DNA of 64,000 nucleotides, from assembly GCF_036322625.1 (NCBI RefSeq), contig NZ_AP027266.1:1987001-2051000 (forward strand), given 5' to 3'. Both the position numbers and the translations under genes were made by a program. Below are positions 53,463 through 62,683 of the stretch, piece after piece (position 1 is the first letter of the stretch; the number at the start of each line of letters is the position of its first letter). A model generated the notes under the pieces. It saw only the letters and a program-made list of their open reading frames with translations, was not told the DNA's origin and made no database searches. This stretch comes from Roseicyclus marinus (lineage in GTDB: Bacteria; Pseudomonadota; Alphaproteobacteria; Rhodobacterales; Rhodobacteraceae).

Positions 53463-54950
53463 CTGGGAAATTGGTCCATCGAAGCACTGCAATCCATCAG
53501 CGCAGGCTGCGAGGCGCTTCTTCGGGAAACAGGGGCAGATCCCGAACGTTTTGCGATTCCAGCGCTGCATTTCCGTTCCGCGCATCCTGAAGCGATAAAA
53601 GTTTATTATGATCTAGACTGCGCACCCACTCCCAGTATTCGCGACCTTTTTTCGCAGTTCAATGATCGGTGGGCAGGCAGATTGGGTTTACCTGATAGTG
53701 AAACCGAAAGCGGCTGTGACTTGCTCTTCATTTCGCATCTTACGGCAGCTAATCAATGGACGCAGGACGCGTCAGATCCCTACTTCGGAAGCTTACCTTG
53801 GCAGTTGCAAGAGCAGGGCTATCGCATCCGCATCGCGTTGATTGACCACACGGCGACATCCCTTTCAGACCTAAAAGGCATGGCACAAACACCTGCTACT
53901 GTTGTGCGCACCCTCATTCCTCGACGCCTAGAACGGAAAAAGGAGGCAGTCATCGCAGGTAAGCTCGCAGCCGTCGCAGCACGCCTGCGCGATGGCTCGG
54001 ATGAGGTCAATCTGCGCCGCTTGGCGGCCCGTCAGGCGAAACAGGGGGCCTCGCGGCAATCTTTAAGGATAGGCACGACCATTTCCCAGCTCGTTGGTAG
54101 GCACAGGCCAAAGGCGTTGGTCTTCACTTACGAAGGGCACGCTTGGGAGCGTATCGCGATGCACTTGTCGAGACAAATCGATCCGGATATTCGGTGCATC
54201 GCTGTTCATCACGCCATCCTTGCTCCGATGCAGCATGCAATGACCACCAGCTACGGCGGCACCTTCGACCCCGACGTGATCCTCGCCGCAGGACGAGCTG
54301 CGTTGGCATGGCTTTCCCACGCGCCCGGCCTGAAGGGCATTCCGGTCGATCTGCTCGGCAGCCCGCGTGCCCGCTCAGCCACGCCTGTTCCTGACCAGCC
54401 CAAGGACGGTAAGAAGTGCCTTTTTCTGCCGGAAGGGATGGTCTCCGAAAGTATCTTTCTCGCGCATGCCGCCTATGATTTGGCGGCACAACGGCCTGAC
54501 CTAACCTGTACGATCCGTTTGCATCCCCTCACCTCTCGAGACGATCTCGCGTCGAGGGAGCCACGCTTCCGCACAGCGCCCAGCAACATCGAATGGTCGC
54601 CTCCGAACCGAACATTGGATGAAGATGGCCACCTTGCGACCTGGGCTGTATATCGGGGTTCCTCAGCCGTCTTGTCTGCAATGACCAGCGGGGCGATCCC
54701 AGTCTATCTGGGCAACGAACCCCTCGAACTGCAGATCAATCCTCTTCGAGGGGCCGAAGAAATTGTTCAGGTCATTAACCACAGCGCGAAGCTTGCGACC
54801 TCACTGGACGCACGAGCCATCGACGTAGGTATGCTGCGGAAGGGTTGGGATTATGCGCAGAGCTACTACACTCAAATGGATAGTAATGTGATCCTGCGTC
54901 ATGCGTTCGGCTCAGTGATCTGCCCATCGATGATAGGGGACGCCACATGA
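53463..54950 (+). CDS. GT-B-like glycosyltransferase candidate with unusual start
   Basis: A protein of about 495 residues if translation starts at CTG 53463. No ATG or GTG exists in this frame before the conserved body; TTG 53682 is the first standard alternative. Translation of 53460-53681 gives a protein-like sequence (SIEALQSISAGCEALL and later IRDLFSQFNDRWAG), and GGAGGG lies seven bases before the CTG. The body has CTIRLHP and YRGSSAVLSAMTSGAIPVYLG, resembling Kdo or capsule glycosyltransferases. Given the neighbouring CMP-sugar synthetase, a CMP-ulosonate transferase is plausible. The start is uncertain. Confidence 0.6.
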   Translation: MGNWSIEALQSISAGCEALLRETGADPERFAIPALHFRSAHPEAIKVYYDLDCAPTPSIRDLFSQFNDRWAGRLGLPDSETESGCDLLFISHLTAANQWTQDASDPYFGSLPWQLQEQGYRIRIALIDHTATSLSDLKGMAQTPATVVRTLIPRRLERKKEAVIAGKLAAVAARLRDGSDEVNLRRLAARQAKQGASRQSLRIGTTISQLVGRHRPKALVFTYEGHAWERIAMHLSRQIDPDIRCIAVHHAILAPMQHAMTTSYGGTFDPDVILAAGRAALAWLSHAPGLKGIPVDLLGSPRARSATPVPDQPKDGKKCLFLPEGMVSESIFLAHAAYDLAAQRPDLTCTIRLHPLTSRDDLASREPRFRTAPSNIEWSPPNRTLDEDGHLATWAVYRGSSAVLSAMTSGAIPVYLGNEPLELQINPLRGAEEIVQVINHSAKLATSLDARAIDVGMLRKGWDYAQSYYTQMDSNVILRHAFGSVICPSMIGDAT

Positions 54951-55474
54951 AGATGCCATCTCCGCTGCCGAAGTCCCATCCTGATTTCGCCCACGTCCGA
55001 CTTCTTTGCACAGATGTCGACGGCGTACTCACCGACGGCAGTCTGTACTATGGGGCGGATGGGAATATTATAACTCGGTTTCAAGTTTTGGACGGGCATG
55101 GGCTCAAGAGCGTACAAGCGGCTGGCATTTTGACGTGCTTCGTTACCATGTCCGACACCGACCAGATCCGTCGCCGTGCCGCGGATTTGCGGATAGACTA
55201 TTGCCTATCCGGCATACGTGACAAGGTTGCAGCTATTTCAGCCCTTTTAAAAGATCTGGGAATTGATTGGTCTGAAACTGTCCACATTGCCGATGATGTC
55301 AATGATATTGGCCTGTTGCAGAAGGTCGCTCTTCCCGTTTGCGTGCCCAACGCAGTGGATGAGGTTCAAGCGATCTGCCGATATGTCACGCATCGTGCAG
55401 GCGGTAACGGAGCCGTCCGCGACCTCTGCGACGCTCTCGTAGCTTCCCGCAGTCCCGACATGACGCCGCTTTAA
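54947..55474 (+). CDS. KdsC-like HAD phosphatase
   Basis: A 175-residue haloacid-dehalogenase-family phosphatase. It shows the DxD nucleophile pair in CTDVDGVLTDG (Asp23, Asp25) and the late HIADDVNDIGLL metal motif, and has no cap domain, as in KdsC and NeuA-type phosphatases. KdsC removes phosphate from Kdo 8-phosphate before CMP activation. Its place in this operon implies that a phosphorylated sugar acid or precursor is made. It is coupled to the glycosyltransferase by ATGA. Confidence 0.85.
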   Translation: MKMPSPLPKSHPDFAHVRLLCTDVDGVLTDGSLYYGADGNIITRFQVLDGHGLKSVQAAGILTCFVTMSDTDQIRRRAADLRIDYCLSGIRDKVAAISALLKDLGIDWSETVHIADDVNDIGLLQKVALPVCVPNAVDEVQAICRYVTHRAGGNGAVRDLCDALVASRSPDMTPL

Positions 55475-55517
55475 AGTATAATTCCTCTCCCTCCATTATC
55501 GAACGTTAGAATTGATC

Positions 55518-56441
55518 ATGTCGCCCGTCTCAATCGCATATGTTGTACCGACCAAGGATCGTCCTGCAGACCTGCGCAAGCTACTGGACAGCCTTCAGCA
55601 GCAAACATCACAGGCATCCCAAATCGTGATTGTGGACGGAAGCGATACACCGATAGAAAAAATTCTAACGGAATATCCAACTCTCCCGCTGACTTACGTT
55701 CGCGTTTATCCTCCATCACTCGCACGCCAACGGAATGCGGGAATGGCTGCGCTGGATCCAGATATATCTGTTGCAGGGTATTTGGATGACGATCTCGAAC
55801 TAGCGCCGGATGCAACGGAGCGAATGAATACCTTTTGGAACAAGGCTCAAAATGATATCGGAGGTGCAGCCTTCACTATCGTCAACCAACCAGGCCGCGG
55901 GCGGATTGGTGCGTTGATCTCTAGTCTCTTTCTTCTGAACAGCTCTGCGCAGGGCCGTGTCCTTTGCTCTGGTTTTGCAACTTCAATCTTACCGCGAGAA
56001 ACTACTGAAAGAACTGACTGGCTCTATGGTGGTGCAACGCTCTGGCGGCGCGAGATAATAGAGGCCTACCAGTACGACGAATGGTATATAGGTCACGGCT
56101 ACCTCGAAGATCTCGACTATAGTCATCGCGTTGCACAACAACACAGTCTCTATGTGGTGGCCGAGGCCCGGTGTTGGCATTGGCCAAAGCCGGTGAAGAT
56201 CGAACAAAACTTTGCGTTAGGTCGGCAACAGATCCTGAACCGAATATATTTTGTACGAAAATTTGATCATTTCAGTTGCGCGGGCTTCGTTTGGGCAATG
56301 TTCGGACAATCGATACGTAACCTCTTCGAGCCGCTGCAAACACGCGATCGAGCAGGATGGATCCGCTTCCGAGGTAACCTAAAAGGCTACGCAGATCTTT
56401 TTCGTCACGGCGTACGACAGACAGAAGGCATCTGGAAATGA
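55518..56441 (+). CDS. Family-2 glycosyltransferase
   Basis: A 307-residue GT-A-type transferase. The opening SIAYVVPTKDRPADL, the DxD-like YLDDDLEL metal motif and the later HGYLEDLDYSHR acceptor region are typical of GT2 proteins. It probably adds one sugar of the surface polysaccharide. ATG 55518 is preferred over TTG 55512. Its TGA overlaps the next glycosyltransferase start. Confidence 0.85.
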   Translation: MSPVSIAYVVPTKDRPADLRKLLDSLQQQTSQASQIVIVDGSDTPIEKILTEYPTLPLTYVRVYPPSLARQRNAGMAALDPDISVAGYLDDDLELAPDATERMNTFWNKAQNDIGGAAFTIVNQPGRGRIGALISSLFLLNSSAQGRVLCSGFATSILPRETTERTDWLYGGATLWRREIIEAYQYDEWYIGHGYLEDLDYSHRVAQQHSLYVVAEARCWHWPKPVKIEQNFALGRQQILNRIYFVRKFDHFSCAGFVWAMFGQSIRNLFEPLQTRDRAGWIRFRGNLKGYADLFRHGVRQTEGIWK

Positions 56442-57484
56442 GGGATGCGCCATCTGAAGTCGGGCTCGAAAGGCACTTTGTCCTACATGCACCGAACATT
56501 CACTCCGGCGGTGGAAGGTCGCTTTTGCTACCCTTGCTACGAGCATTAACACCTCCAGCGACCGTGCTACTGGACAGCAGGCTAACGCCCGTACCAAAAA
56601 TAGATCCCAAAATCACCGTTCTAAGTTTTTCACCTACCCTTCTTGGCCGTTTGCGGGCCGAACTCGCCTTGCGTAGCCTGACGCAGCCACAAAATGACAT
56701 TCTTTGTTTCGGAAACCTGCCGCCCCTTCTTTCTCGAGCTGAAGCAAATACTTCGATATTTCTTCAAAACAGATACCTGATACCTCCATCGTCTTTCGCA
56801 GGCCTTCCCTGGAAAACAACAGTTCGGCTTTGGATTGAACGCATCTGGCTGGCCAGGCGTCGCGGTGCTGCTCGGCTGATCGTGCAAAGTGAGACAATGG
56901 CGAGCGCCGTAATAAAAGCATTTAATCAAGAGCCGGATATCTACCCCTTCACGCCTCAACTTTCTCCGGCCTCAAAAGCCGAATACGGTAGCAAGTCTCT
57001 CGACTTTCTTTATGTCGCCTCTGGCGAAGCTCACAAGAACCACATCACGCTCTTGGCTGCTTGGGAGAGGCTTGCAATGAGCGGCCTAAAACCTTCCTTG
57101 GGCCTTACTCTTTCAGCTTGTGATGCAGCGCGTTTTGAAGCACCTCTGAGATCCGCACGCTCTGCAGGTGCCATGATCGAACTACTGCCTCTGCGCAGCG
57201 CCGAAGAAATGCCCGAACTCTATGCGTCAGCTCGCGCAGCGATTTACCCATCGCTATTTGAATCCTTCGGCCTTCCGCTGATCGAGGCGAAGGCGGCAGG
57301 ACTTCCGATTATTGCAGCTGAGCGCGATTACGTGCGAGACTTGGTGGATCCAGTTGAGACGTTCGATCCCACATCTGAGAATTCAATAGCTCGAGCCGTT
57401 CGTCGATACCTCAGGCAACCAACGGATCGTATCGAGATTTTGAACGCCAAGGGCCTACTTGTCAAACTGAGGCAAAATAAATGA
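56438..57484 (+). CDS. Family-4 glycosyltransferase
   Basis: A 348-residue GT-B transferase with LHAPNIHSGGGRS near the N-terminus (a donor-side glycine loop), GEAHKNH in the middle, and the retaining-GT E-x7-E segment in SLFESFGLPLIEAKAAG. The C-terminus is AT-rich relative to the window average. It is coupled by ATGA overlaps to both neighbouring glycosyltransferases, consistent with one polysaccharide assembly line. Sugar specificity unknown. Confidence 0.85.
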   Translation: MRDAPSEVGLERHFVLHAPNIHSGGGRSLLLPLLRALTPPATVLLDSRLTPVPKIDPKITVLSFSPTLLGRLRAELALRSLTQPQNDILCFGNLPPLLSRAEANTSIFLQNRYLIPPSSFAGLPWKTTVRLWIERIWLARRRGAARLIVQSETMASAVIKAFNQEPDIYPFTPQLSPASKAEYGSKSLDFLYVASGEAHKNHITLLAAWERLAMSGLKPSLGLTLSACDAARFEAPLRSARSAGAMIELLPLRSAEEMPELYASARAAIYPSLFESFGLPLIEAKAAGLPIIAAERDYVRDLVDPVETFDPTSENSIARAVRRYLRQPTDRIEILNAKGLLVKLRQNK

Positions 57485-58722
57485 CCCGCGTCTTGCTCGT
57501 TTCACAATACTATTGGCCAGAGTCCTTCACCATCACGTCAGAAGTCGCCCGCTTGGCTCACGAGGGCTTCGAGGTAACGGTGCTGACGGGACAACCCAAT
57601 TATCCAGAAGGGCGGATCTTCGCGGGCTATTCCGCCTTCAGTATTCGACAAGAGCTCGTCGAGGGGATCGAGGTCATTCGCGTTCCCCTTGTCCCACGAG
57701 GTCATGGCTCAGGTCTACGTTTGATCCTGAACTATCTGAGCTTTATGGTGTCTGGTCTCCTGATCGCACCGTTTATCTTGCGGGGCCGGCACTTTGATGT
57801 TGTTTTTGTATTTGGGCTGTCTCCCCTCATCCAGGCTTTGCCTGCCATCCTGATCTCCAAGATAAAGCGAGCAGGGCTTGTTCTATGGGTTCAGGACCTG
57901 TGGCCAGAAAGTCTTTCTGCAACAGGCTTCGTCCGTAGTCCCGTGCTGCTTGGCATAGTGCGCCTGACCATTCGGTTCATTTATCGCAACTGCACCGGCA
58001 TCCTTGTGCAGTCGGATGCCTTCCGCCCTCCAGTTGCAGCTCTGTCTCCACCAAACGCAAAAATAGAATATGTCCCGAATTCCGGGCAGTCCTTCGAAAA
58101 GAATGCGCGACCTTCAGATGCCGCTCGCAAGCTGGGCGAGCAGATCGGACAAAGCTTTTCTGTGGTTTTCGCTGGAAATCTTGGCCGTGCCCAAGGGCTA
58201 GACACGGTACTTGAATCGCTTGAACTTCTGCGCGACCTTCCAGACGTTCAGGTCTTTCTTGTAGGTAGTGGATCACTCGACGTGTGGCTGGAACAGGAAC
58301 GTAGCCTTAGAAACCTGACGATGCTTCACCTACCAGGGCGTTTTGATCCCGCAGATATGCCCGAAATACTTTTGAATGCTTCGGCCCTACTCGTCTCTCT
58401 GCGCAAGGAAGAGATCTTCAGCCTGACCGTCCCAAGCAAGATGCAAACCTATCTGTCTGTCGGCAGGCCAATCATCGCTTCACTTGATGGCGAAGGAGCG
58501 CGCATCCTATCCGAAGCCGGAGCGGGTCTCGCAGCGCCTGCAGGCGACCCGTCTGCCCTTGCCTCCGCCATCCGTTGCATGGCAAGCCTTCAGCCAATGG
58601 AACGCAGCGCCATGGGCCTTTCTGGTCAGCGCTACTTCGATAGGCATTTTGCACCTGACCGCATCACGGCGCTTCTGTCCGAGAACCTGACAGCCGCCGC
58701 TCGAAGAGGGATGCGGCCCTAA
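57481..58722 (+). CDS. wbuB: WbuB-like family-4 glycosyltransferase
   Basis: A 413-residue GT4 protein opening with LLVSQYYWPESFTITS and carrying the segment GQPNYPEGRIFAGY, which is characteristic of WbuB and its relatives. A KMQTYLSVGRPIIAS donor-binding stretch lies near residue 320. WbuB is associated with transfer of L-FucNAc, which fits the fnlA and fnlC genes immediately downstream. The symbol is used at family level only. Confidence 0.8.
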   Translation: MTRVLLVSQYYWPESFTITSEVARLAHEGFEVTVLTGQPNYPEGRIFAGYSAFSIRQELVEGIEVIRVPLVPRGHGSGLRLILNYLSFMVSGLLIAPFILRGRHFDVVFVFGLSPLIQALPAILISKIKRAGLVLWVQDLWPESLSATGFVRSPVLLGIVRLTIRFIYRNCTGILVQSDAFRPPVAALSPPNAKIEYVPNSGQSFEKNARPSDAARKLGEQIGQSFSVVFAGNLGRAQGLDTVLESLELLRDLPDVQVFLVGSGSLDVWLEQERSLRNLTMLHLPGRFDPADMPEILLNASALLVSLRKEEIFSLTVPSKMQTYLSVGRPIIASLDGEGARILSEAGAGLAAPAGDPSALASAIRCMASLQPMERSAMGLSGQRYFDRHFAPDRITALLSENLTAAARRGMRP

Positions 58723-58732
58723 GGAGACTAAT

Positions 58733-59743
58733 GTGTTTACCGACAAGACCCTGATGATTACGGGCGGAACCGGTTCCTTCGGGAATGCCGTCCTCAAGCG
58801 CTTCCTCGATACGGATTTGCGGGAAATCCGCATCTTCAGCCGTGACGAGAAGAAGCAAGAAGACATGCGGATAGAGCTGAATAATCCTAAGCTAAAGTTT
58901 TATATCGGTGATGTTCGCGAGCCAAGCAGTCTTAGCAATGCCATGCATGGTGTGGATTTCATCTTCCACGCGGCCGCACTAAAACAGGTTCCGTCTTGTG
59001 AATTCTACCCGATGGAAGCGGTCCGTACGAACGTGCTTGGCACCGAGAACGTCATGAACGCAGCCATTCAAGCCGGCGTTCAGCGCGTTATTGTCCTGAG
59101 CACCGACAAGGCTGTCTATCCCGTCAATGCCATGGGGATATCCAAGGCGATGATGGAAAAACTCGTAGTTGCAAAAGCGCGCCTGAGCCGCCCGAGCGAC
59201 ACTGTGTTCTGTGCAACACGCTACGGCAATGTGATGGCTTCGCGCGGCTCAGTCATCCCGCTCTTCGTAGCACAGATCAAGGCAGGAAAACCGCTGACCG
59301 TAACAGATCCGAGCATGACCCGTTTTCTGATGTCTCTTGAGGATTCGGTCGATCTCGTGCTGCACGCCTTCGCTCATGGGCAAAGGGGCGACATATTCGT
59401 GCAAAAGGCTCCGGCATCGACGGTTGGAGATCTTGCTGAAGCCGTGCGCCAGATTTTCAACTCGTCGCTCCCGATCCAGATCATCGGAACACGTCATGGT
59501 GAGAAGCTCTATGAGTCCCTGCTTTCACGTGAAGAAATGGCGCAAGCTGACGACACAGGAGATCATTACCGTGTCCCAGCTGACGTTCGAGACTTGAACT
59601 ATGCTAAATATTTCAGCGAAGGCCAGACAGAGGTTTCGGAATTGGAGGATTATACTTCTCACAATACTCGTCGACTAAACGTAAGCGAAGTAAAGGACCT
59701 GCTCCTCTCGCTTGACTTCATCAAGGACGAACTGCGTGCTTAA
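58733..59743 (+). CDS. fnlA: UDP-GlcNAc 4,6-dehydratase/5-epimerase (FnlA/WbjB/CapE)
   Basis: A 336-residue extended SDR that begins L-FucNAc or related sugar synthesis from UDP-GlcNAc. The GTG start at 58733 has AAGGAG upstream. Diagnostic segments are ITGGTGSFGNAVL, FIFHAAALKQVPSCE, CATRYGNVMASRGS and the C-terminal DYTSHNTRRL. All match the FnlA/CapE type rather than a WbpM/FlmA dehydratase. It overlaps fnlC by a few bases. Confidence 0.92.
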   Translation: MFTDKTLMITGGTGSFGNAVLKRFLDTDLREIRIFSRDEKKQEDMRIELNNPKLKFYIGDVREPSSLSNAMHGVDFIFHAAALKQVPSCEFYPMEAVRTNVLGTENVMNAAIQAGVQRVIVLSTDKAVYPVNAMGISKAMMEKLVVAKARLSRPSDTVFCATRYGNVMASRGSVIPLFVAQIKAGKPLTVTDPSMTRFLMSLEDSVDLVLHAFAHGQRGDIFVQKAPASTVGDLAEAVRQIFNSSLPIQIIGTRHGEKLYESLLSREEMAQADDTGDHYRVPADVRDLNYAKYFSEGQTEVSELEDYTSHNTRRLNVSEVKDLLLSLDFIKDELRA

Positions 59744-60881
59744 GGTCATGACGATAGTCGGCACTCGGCCGGAACTCATCAAGATGAGTCGTGTGATCGC
59801 CGAATTTGACAGGCACACGCACCACGTCCTTGTTCACACCGGACAGAACTACGATTTCGAACTGAACCAGATTTTCTTCGATGACCTTGGAATTCGTCGT
59901 CCGGACCATTTTCTTGAAGCACAGGGTGAAACTGTCGCGGAAACCATAGGTCAGGTCATTATTGCTGCCGACAAGGTTATCGCGCGCGAGCAGCCGGATG
60001 CCATCCTTCTCTATGGCGATACGAACTCCTGCTTGTCCGTGATTTCGGCAAAACGCAGGAAGGTTCCGGTCTTTCACATGGAGGCCGGAAACCGTTGCTT
60101 TGACCAGCGAGTTCCGGAGGAGCTGAATCGGCGGGTTGTGGATCACCTGTCGGACATCAATCTTGTCCTGTCCGAACATGCGCGGCGATATCTGGTGGCC
60201 GAAGGTATTCGTCCAGAAACCATCATCCGCACCGGAAGCCACATGGGCGAAGTGCTCCATCATTACAAAGACGGCATCGCCGGCTCGCGGATTCTGACAG
60301 AACTGGGCATTGGCCATGATGCGTTCTTCGTCGTTTCAATCCATCGTGAAGAGAATGTCGATAGTCCGGAAACTCTTCGGACCCTGCTCGACTGCCTCAA
60401 CGACATGGCGCAGACCTATGACCTCCCGGTGATCGTCTCTACACATCCGCGCACCCGCAAGCGGCTGGACGCGTTGACCGGTGCCTCCATTGATCCGCGT
60501 ATCCGCTTTTTGAAGCCATTCGGCTTTTTCGACTACATCCGACTGCAACTGGAGGCCCGTTGCGTGATCTCGGACAGCGGGACGATTACGGAAGAGGCCG
60601 CCTTCCTGAATATCCCTGCAGTTACGTTGCGCAACACGCATGAACGGCCTGAAGGGATGGATGCGGGGACTCTCATCATGTGCGGCCTTGACCGTTCCAG
60701 TCTGCTGGACTCGATCCGGATCGTCTGTGCGCAGCACGACCGGGCCAAGCGCAACAGACCCATGATCCGAGACTACATCTCGGATATCGATCCGCACCCG
60801 GTTTCGCAGCAGGTTCTTCGCATCGTGCGCAGCTATATGGGCTATGTCCGCCGCACAGTCTGGCGTGAAACCAACGCCTAG
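59736..60881 (+). CDS. fnlC: UDP-GlcNAc 2-epimerase-family protein (FnlC/WbjD/CapG)
   Basis: A 381-residue non-hydrolysing UDP-sugar 2-epimerase. The GTG start at 59736 gives the family's typical LKVMTIVGTRPELIK opening. Other hallmarks are LLYGDTNSCLSVISAKR and VFHMEAGNRCFDQRVPEELN, matching FnlC more closely than housekeeping WecB. In L-FucNAc synthesis it follows the FnlB reductase, which is not encoded here. Its TAG shares CTAG with the convergent ABC exporter's stop. Confidence 0.9.
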   Translation: MLKVMTIVGTRPELIKMSRVIAEFDRHTHHVLVHTGQNYDFELNQIFFDDLGIRRPDHFLEAQGETVAETIGQVIIAADKVIAREQPDAILLYGDTNSCLSVISAKRRKVPVFHMEAGNRCFDQRVPEELNRRVVDHLSDINLVLSEHARRYLVAEGIRPETIIRTGSHMGEVLHHYKDGIAGSRILTELGIGHDAFFVVSIHREENVDSPETLRTLLDCLNDMAQTYDLPVIVSTHPRTRKRLDALTGASIDPRIRFLKPFGFFDYIRLQLEARCVISDSGTITEEAAFLNIPAVTLRNTHERPEGMDAGTLIMCGLDRSSLLDSIRIVCAQHDRAKRNRPMIRDYISDIDPHPVSQQVLRIVRSYMGYVRRTVWRETNA

Positions 60882-62683
60882 TCGCCTGTTCCTGCCGAAG
60901 TATCAGCGGCTCCTTGCAAGCGCCGCAAGACGGGATGCTCTTGCATGATCACTTCGGTCAAGCCCAGACCGACAACCCGTCCAGCCTCCAGCACAAGCAA
61001 TCGATCACAACGCTGCACGGTGCTCAGGCGATGTGCCACGACGATACAGGTCTTCCTGTCTGCCAGCGCTTCAATCGCTGCAACCACGGCCTGCTCGGTC
61101 TCACCATCGAGCGCCGAAGTTGCCTCATCGAGAACAAGTATGCGCGGGTCATGATAGAGCGCCCGCGCGATCCCCACACGTTGCCGTTGCCCCCCCGACA
61201 AGCGTGCTCCCAGATCACCCAGAGGTGTGTCCAATCCATTCGGCAGGGTCGCCACCAAGGCGTCGAGCTGAGCCATCCGCAAGGCGGATAAAACGGCCTC
61301 GTCGTCGATCGCATGATCCGGCAGACCGAACGCCACATTGCGACGCAGGCTGTCGTCAGTCAGAGATATGGATTGTGGGACAAAGCCGATTTGTCGGCGC
61401 CACCCGTGCAGGTCGGACTGGATGTTCACGCCATCGTGGACCACCGCACCGGCATCGGGCGGCAGAAGACCGAGCAGGAGATCGACGAGAGTGCTTTTGC
61501 CGCTGCCGGAAGGCCCAACAATACCAAGGCTACCACGATCTGGCACGTCGAAGGTGACGCCATGCAGCGCAGCGGGCCCGCCAGAAAGGTACGAGAAAGA
61601 GACGTCGCGCAGGCTCAACCCGCGTTCAAGGGGCGGCTCGAACCTGCCGGGGAGTTGATTTCGCTTCTCCGGCTCGGATCTCGTCAGATCGGCATGGACA
61701 ATCCTCACCGCCTCGACGCCCATCCGCATTTGTTGCAACGCCCCAAGGATGCGATTGGCCGATGTCATCAGGCGCAAGGCTGCCACGGCGAAAAGCGCCA
61801 GGATAGCACTGAGTTCCCCCGGTGCCCTTGCGGGCAAGGCCACGAGAACGGCTGCTGCGACAGTGACAACAAGAACGGACTCAAGATAATAGCGCGGCAA
61901 CTGCGTATAGAAGGCCCGTCTTGCCTGCGACTGGGCATAAAGCCCACGTGCCGAAGAAACCTGGTCGATGAACTCCGCCTCGCGCCCCAGAACGCGGATT
62001 TCGCGCCCGGCAGCCAGTCCCTGCTTCAGATGCAGCAACAAATCTAGATTGGCCTTCTGAAAATCTTGCCCGACACTGCGCAACCTGCCGCGAACCATCG
62101 CAAAATACAGCCCGCCTGCTGTCGCCAGCACCAAAGCAGCGCTCACCGCAATCCTGGCCTCGACGATCAAGAGCATACCGAAAACGGCAATCACCAAAAG
62201 CGCCTCGACGGCGAGCGTCATCATCGGGATAAGATATGACAGGAACAGATTGCTGACGGAAACCGACGCGTTCCGCATCATTTCGGAAGAGTTTCGCTGG
62301 CTTGTGTATTGCCATGGGTCGCGAAGATAGCGCGCGAAAAGCCGCGTGCCCACCCGCGCCTCAGCGCGCGACAAGACGTGATATTGCCAGCCCACTAGCC
62401 AGGCCGACAGGACGTTCTTTGCCAGAAAAACGCCGATGACCAAGACACCCAGAACCATGCCTTCGACCGGAAGCCAGCGCGCAAACTGATACATCATCCC
62501 GCCACTGCCCGTCGGATCGGCGACCGGTTCGGGGGAAAAGAGCGAAAGCATCAAGGGAAAGACCAGACCGATACCCAGCGCATCGAGAGCTGCGATCACA
62601 GCAAAGGTGACAAGCAATGGCACAAGGGCGCGGCGCGTATCCGCGTCCAAAATCGCAATCGTTCGTCCAAGATCACCCCACAT
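60878..62683 (-). CDS. ABC exporter, fused permease-ATPase (PglK/MsbA-type)
   Basis: A 601-residue half-transporter with about six helices (residues 20-330) followed by an ABC domain containing GPSGSGKST, LSGGQRQR and DEATSALD. Such proteins flip lipid-linked oligosaccharides (PglK) or lipids (MsbA). Its position beside O-unit genes and a Wzy-like polymerase favours an oligosaccharide flippase role. Base composition is GC-rich, unlike the neighbouring glycosyltransferases. ATG 62683 is the start. Confidence 0.85.
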   Translation of the reverse strand: MWGDLGRTIAILDADTRRALVPLLVTFAVIAALDALGIGLVFPLMLSLFSPEPVADPTGSGGMMYQFARWLPVEGMVLGVLVIGVFLAKNVLSAWLVGWQYHVLSRAEARVGTRLFARYLRDPWQYTSQRNSSEMMRNASVSVSNLFLSYLIPMMTLAVEALLVIAVFGMLLIVEARIAVSAALVLATAGGLYFAMVRGRLRSVGQDFQKANLDLLLHLKQGLAAGREIRVLGREAEFIDQVSSARGLYAQSQARRAFYTQLPRYYLESVLVVTVAAAVLVALPARAPGELSAILALFAVAALRLMTSANRILGALQQMRMGVEAVRIVHADLTRSEPEKRNQLPGRFEPPLERGLSLRDVSFSYLSGGPAALHGVTFDVPDRGSLGIVGPSGSGKSTLVDLLLGLLPPDAGAVVHDGVNIQSDLHGWRRQIGFVPQSISLTDDSLRRNVAFGLPDHAIDDEAVLSALRMAQLDALVATLPNGLDTPLGDLGARLSGGQRQRVGIARALYHDPRILVLDEATSALDGETEQAVVAAIEALADRKTCIVVAHRLSTVQRCDRLLVLEAGRVVGLGLTEVIMQEHPVLRRLQGAADTSAGTGD

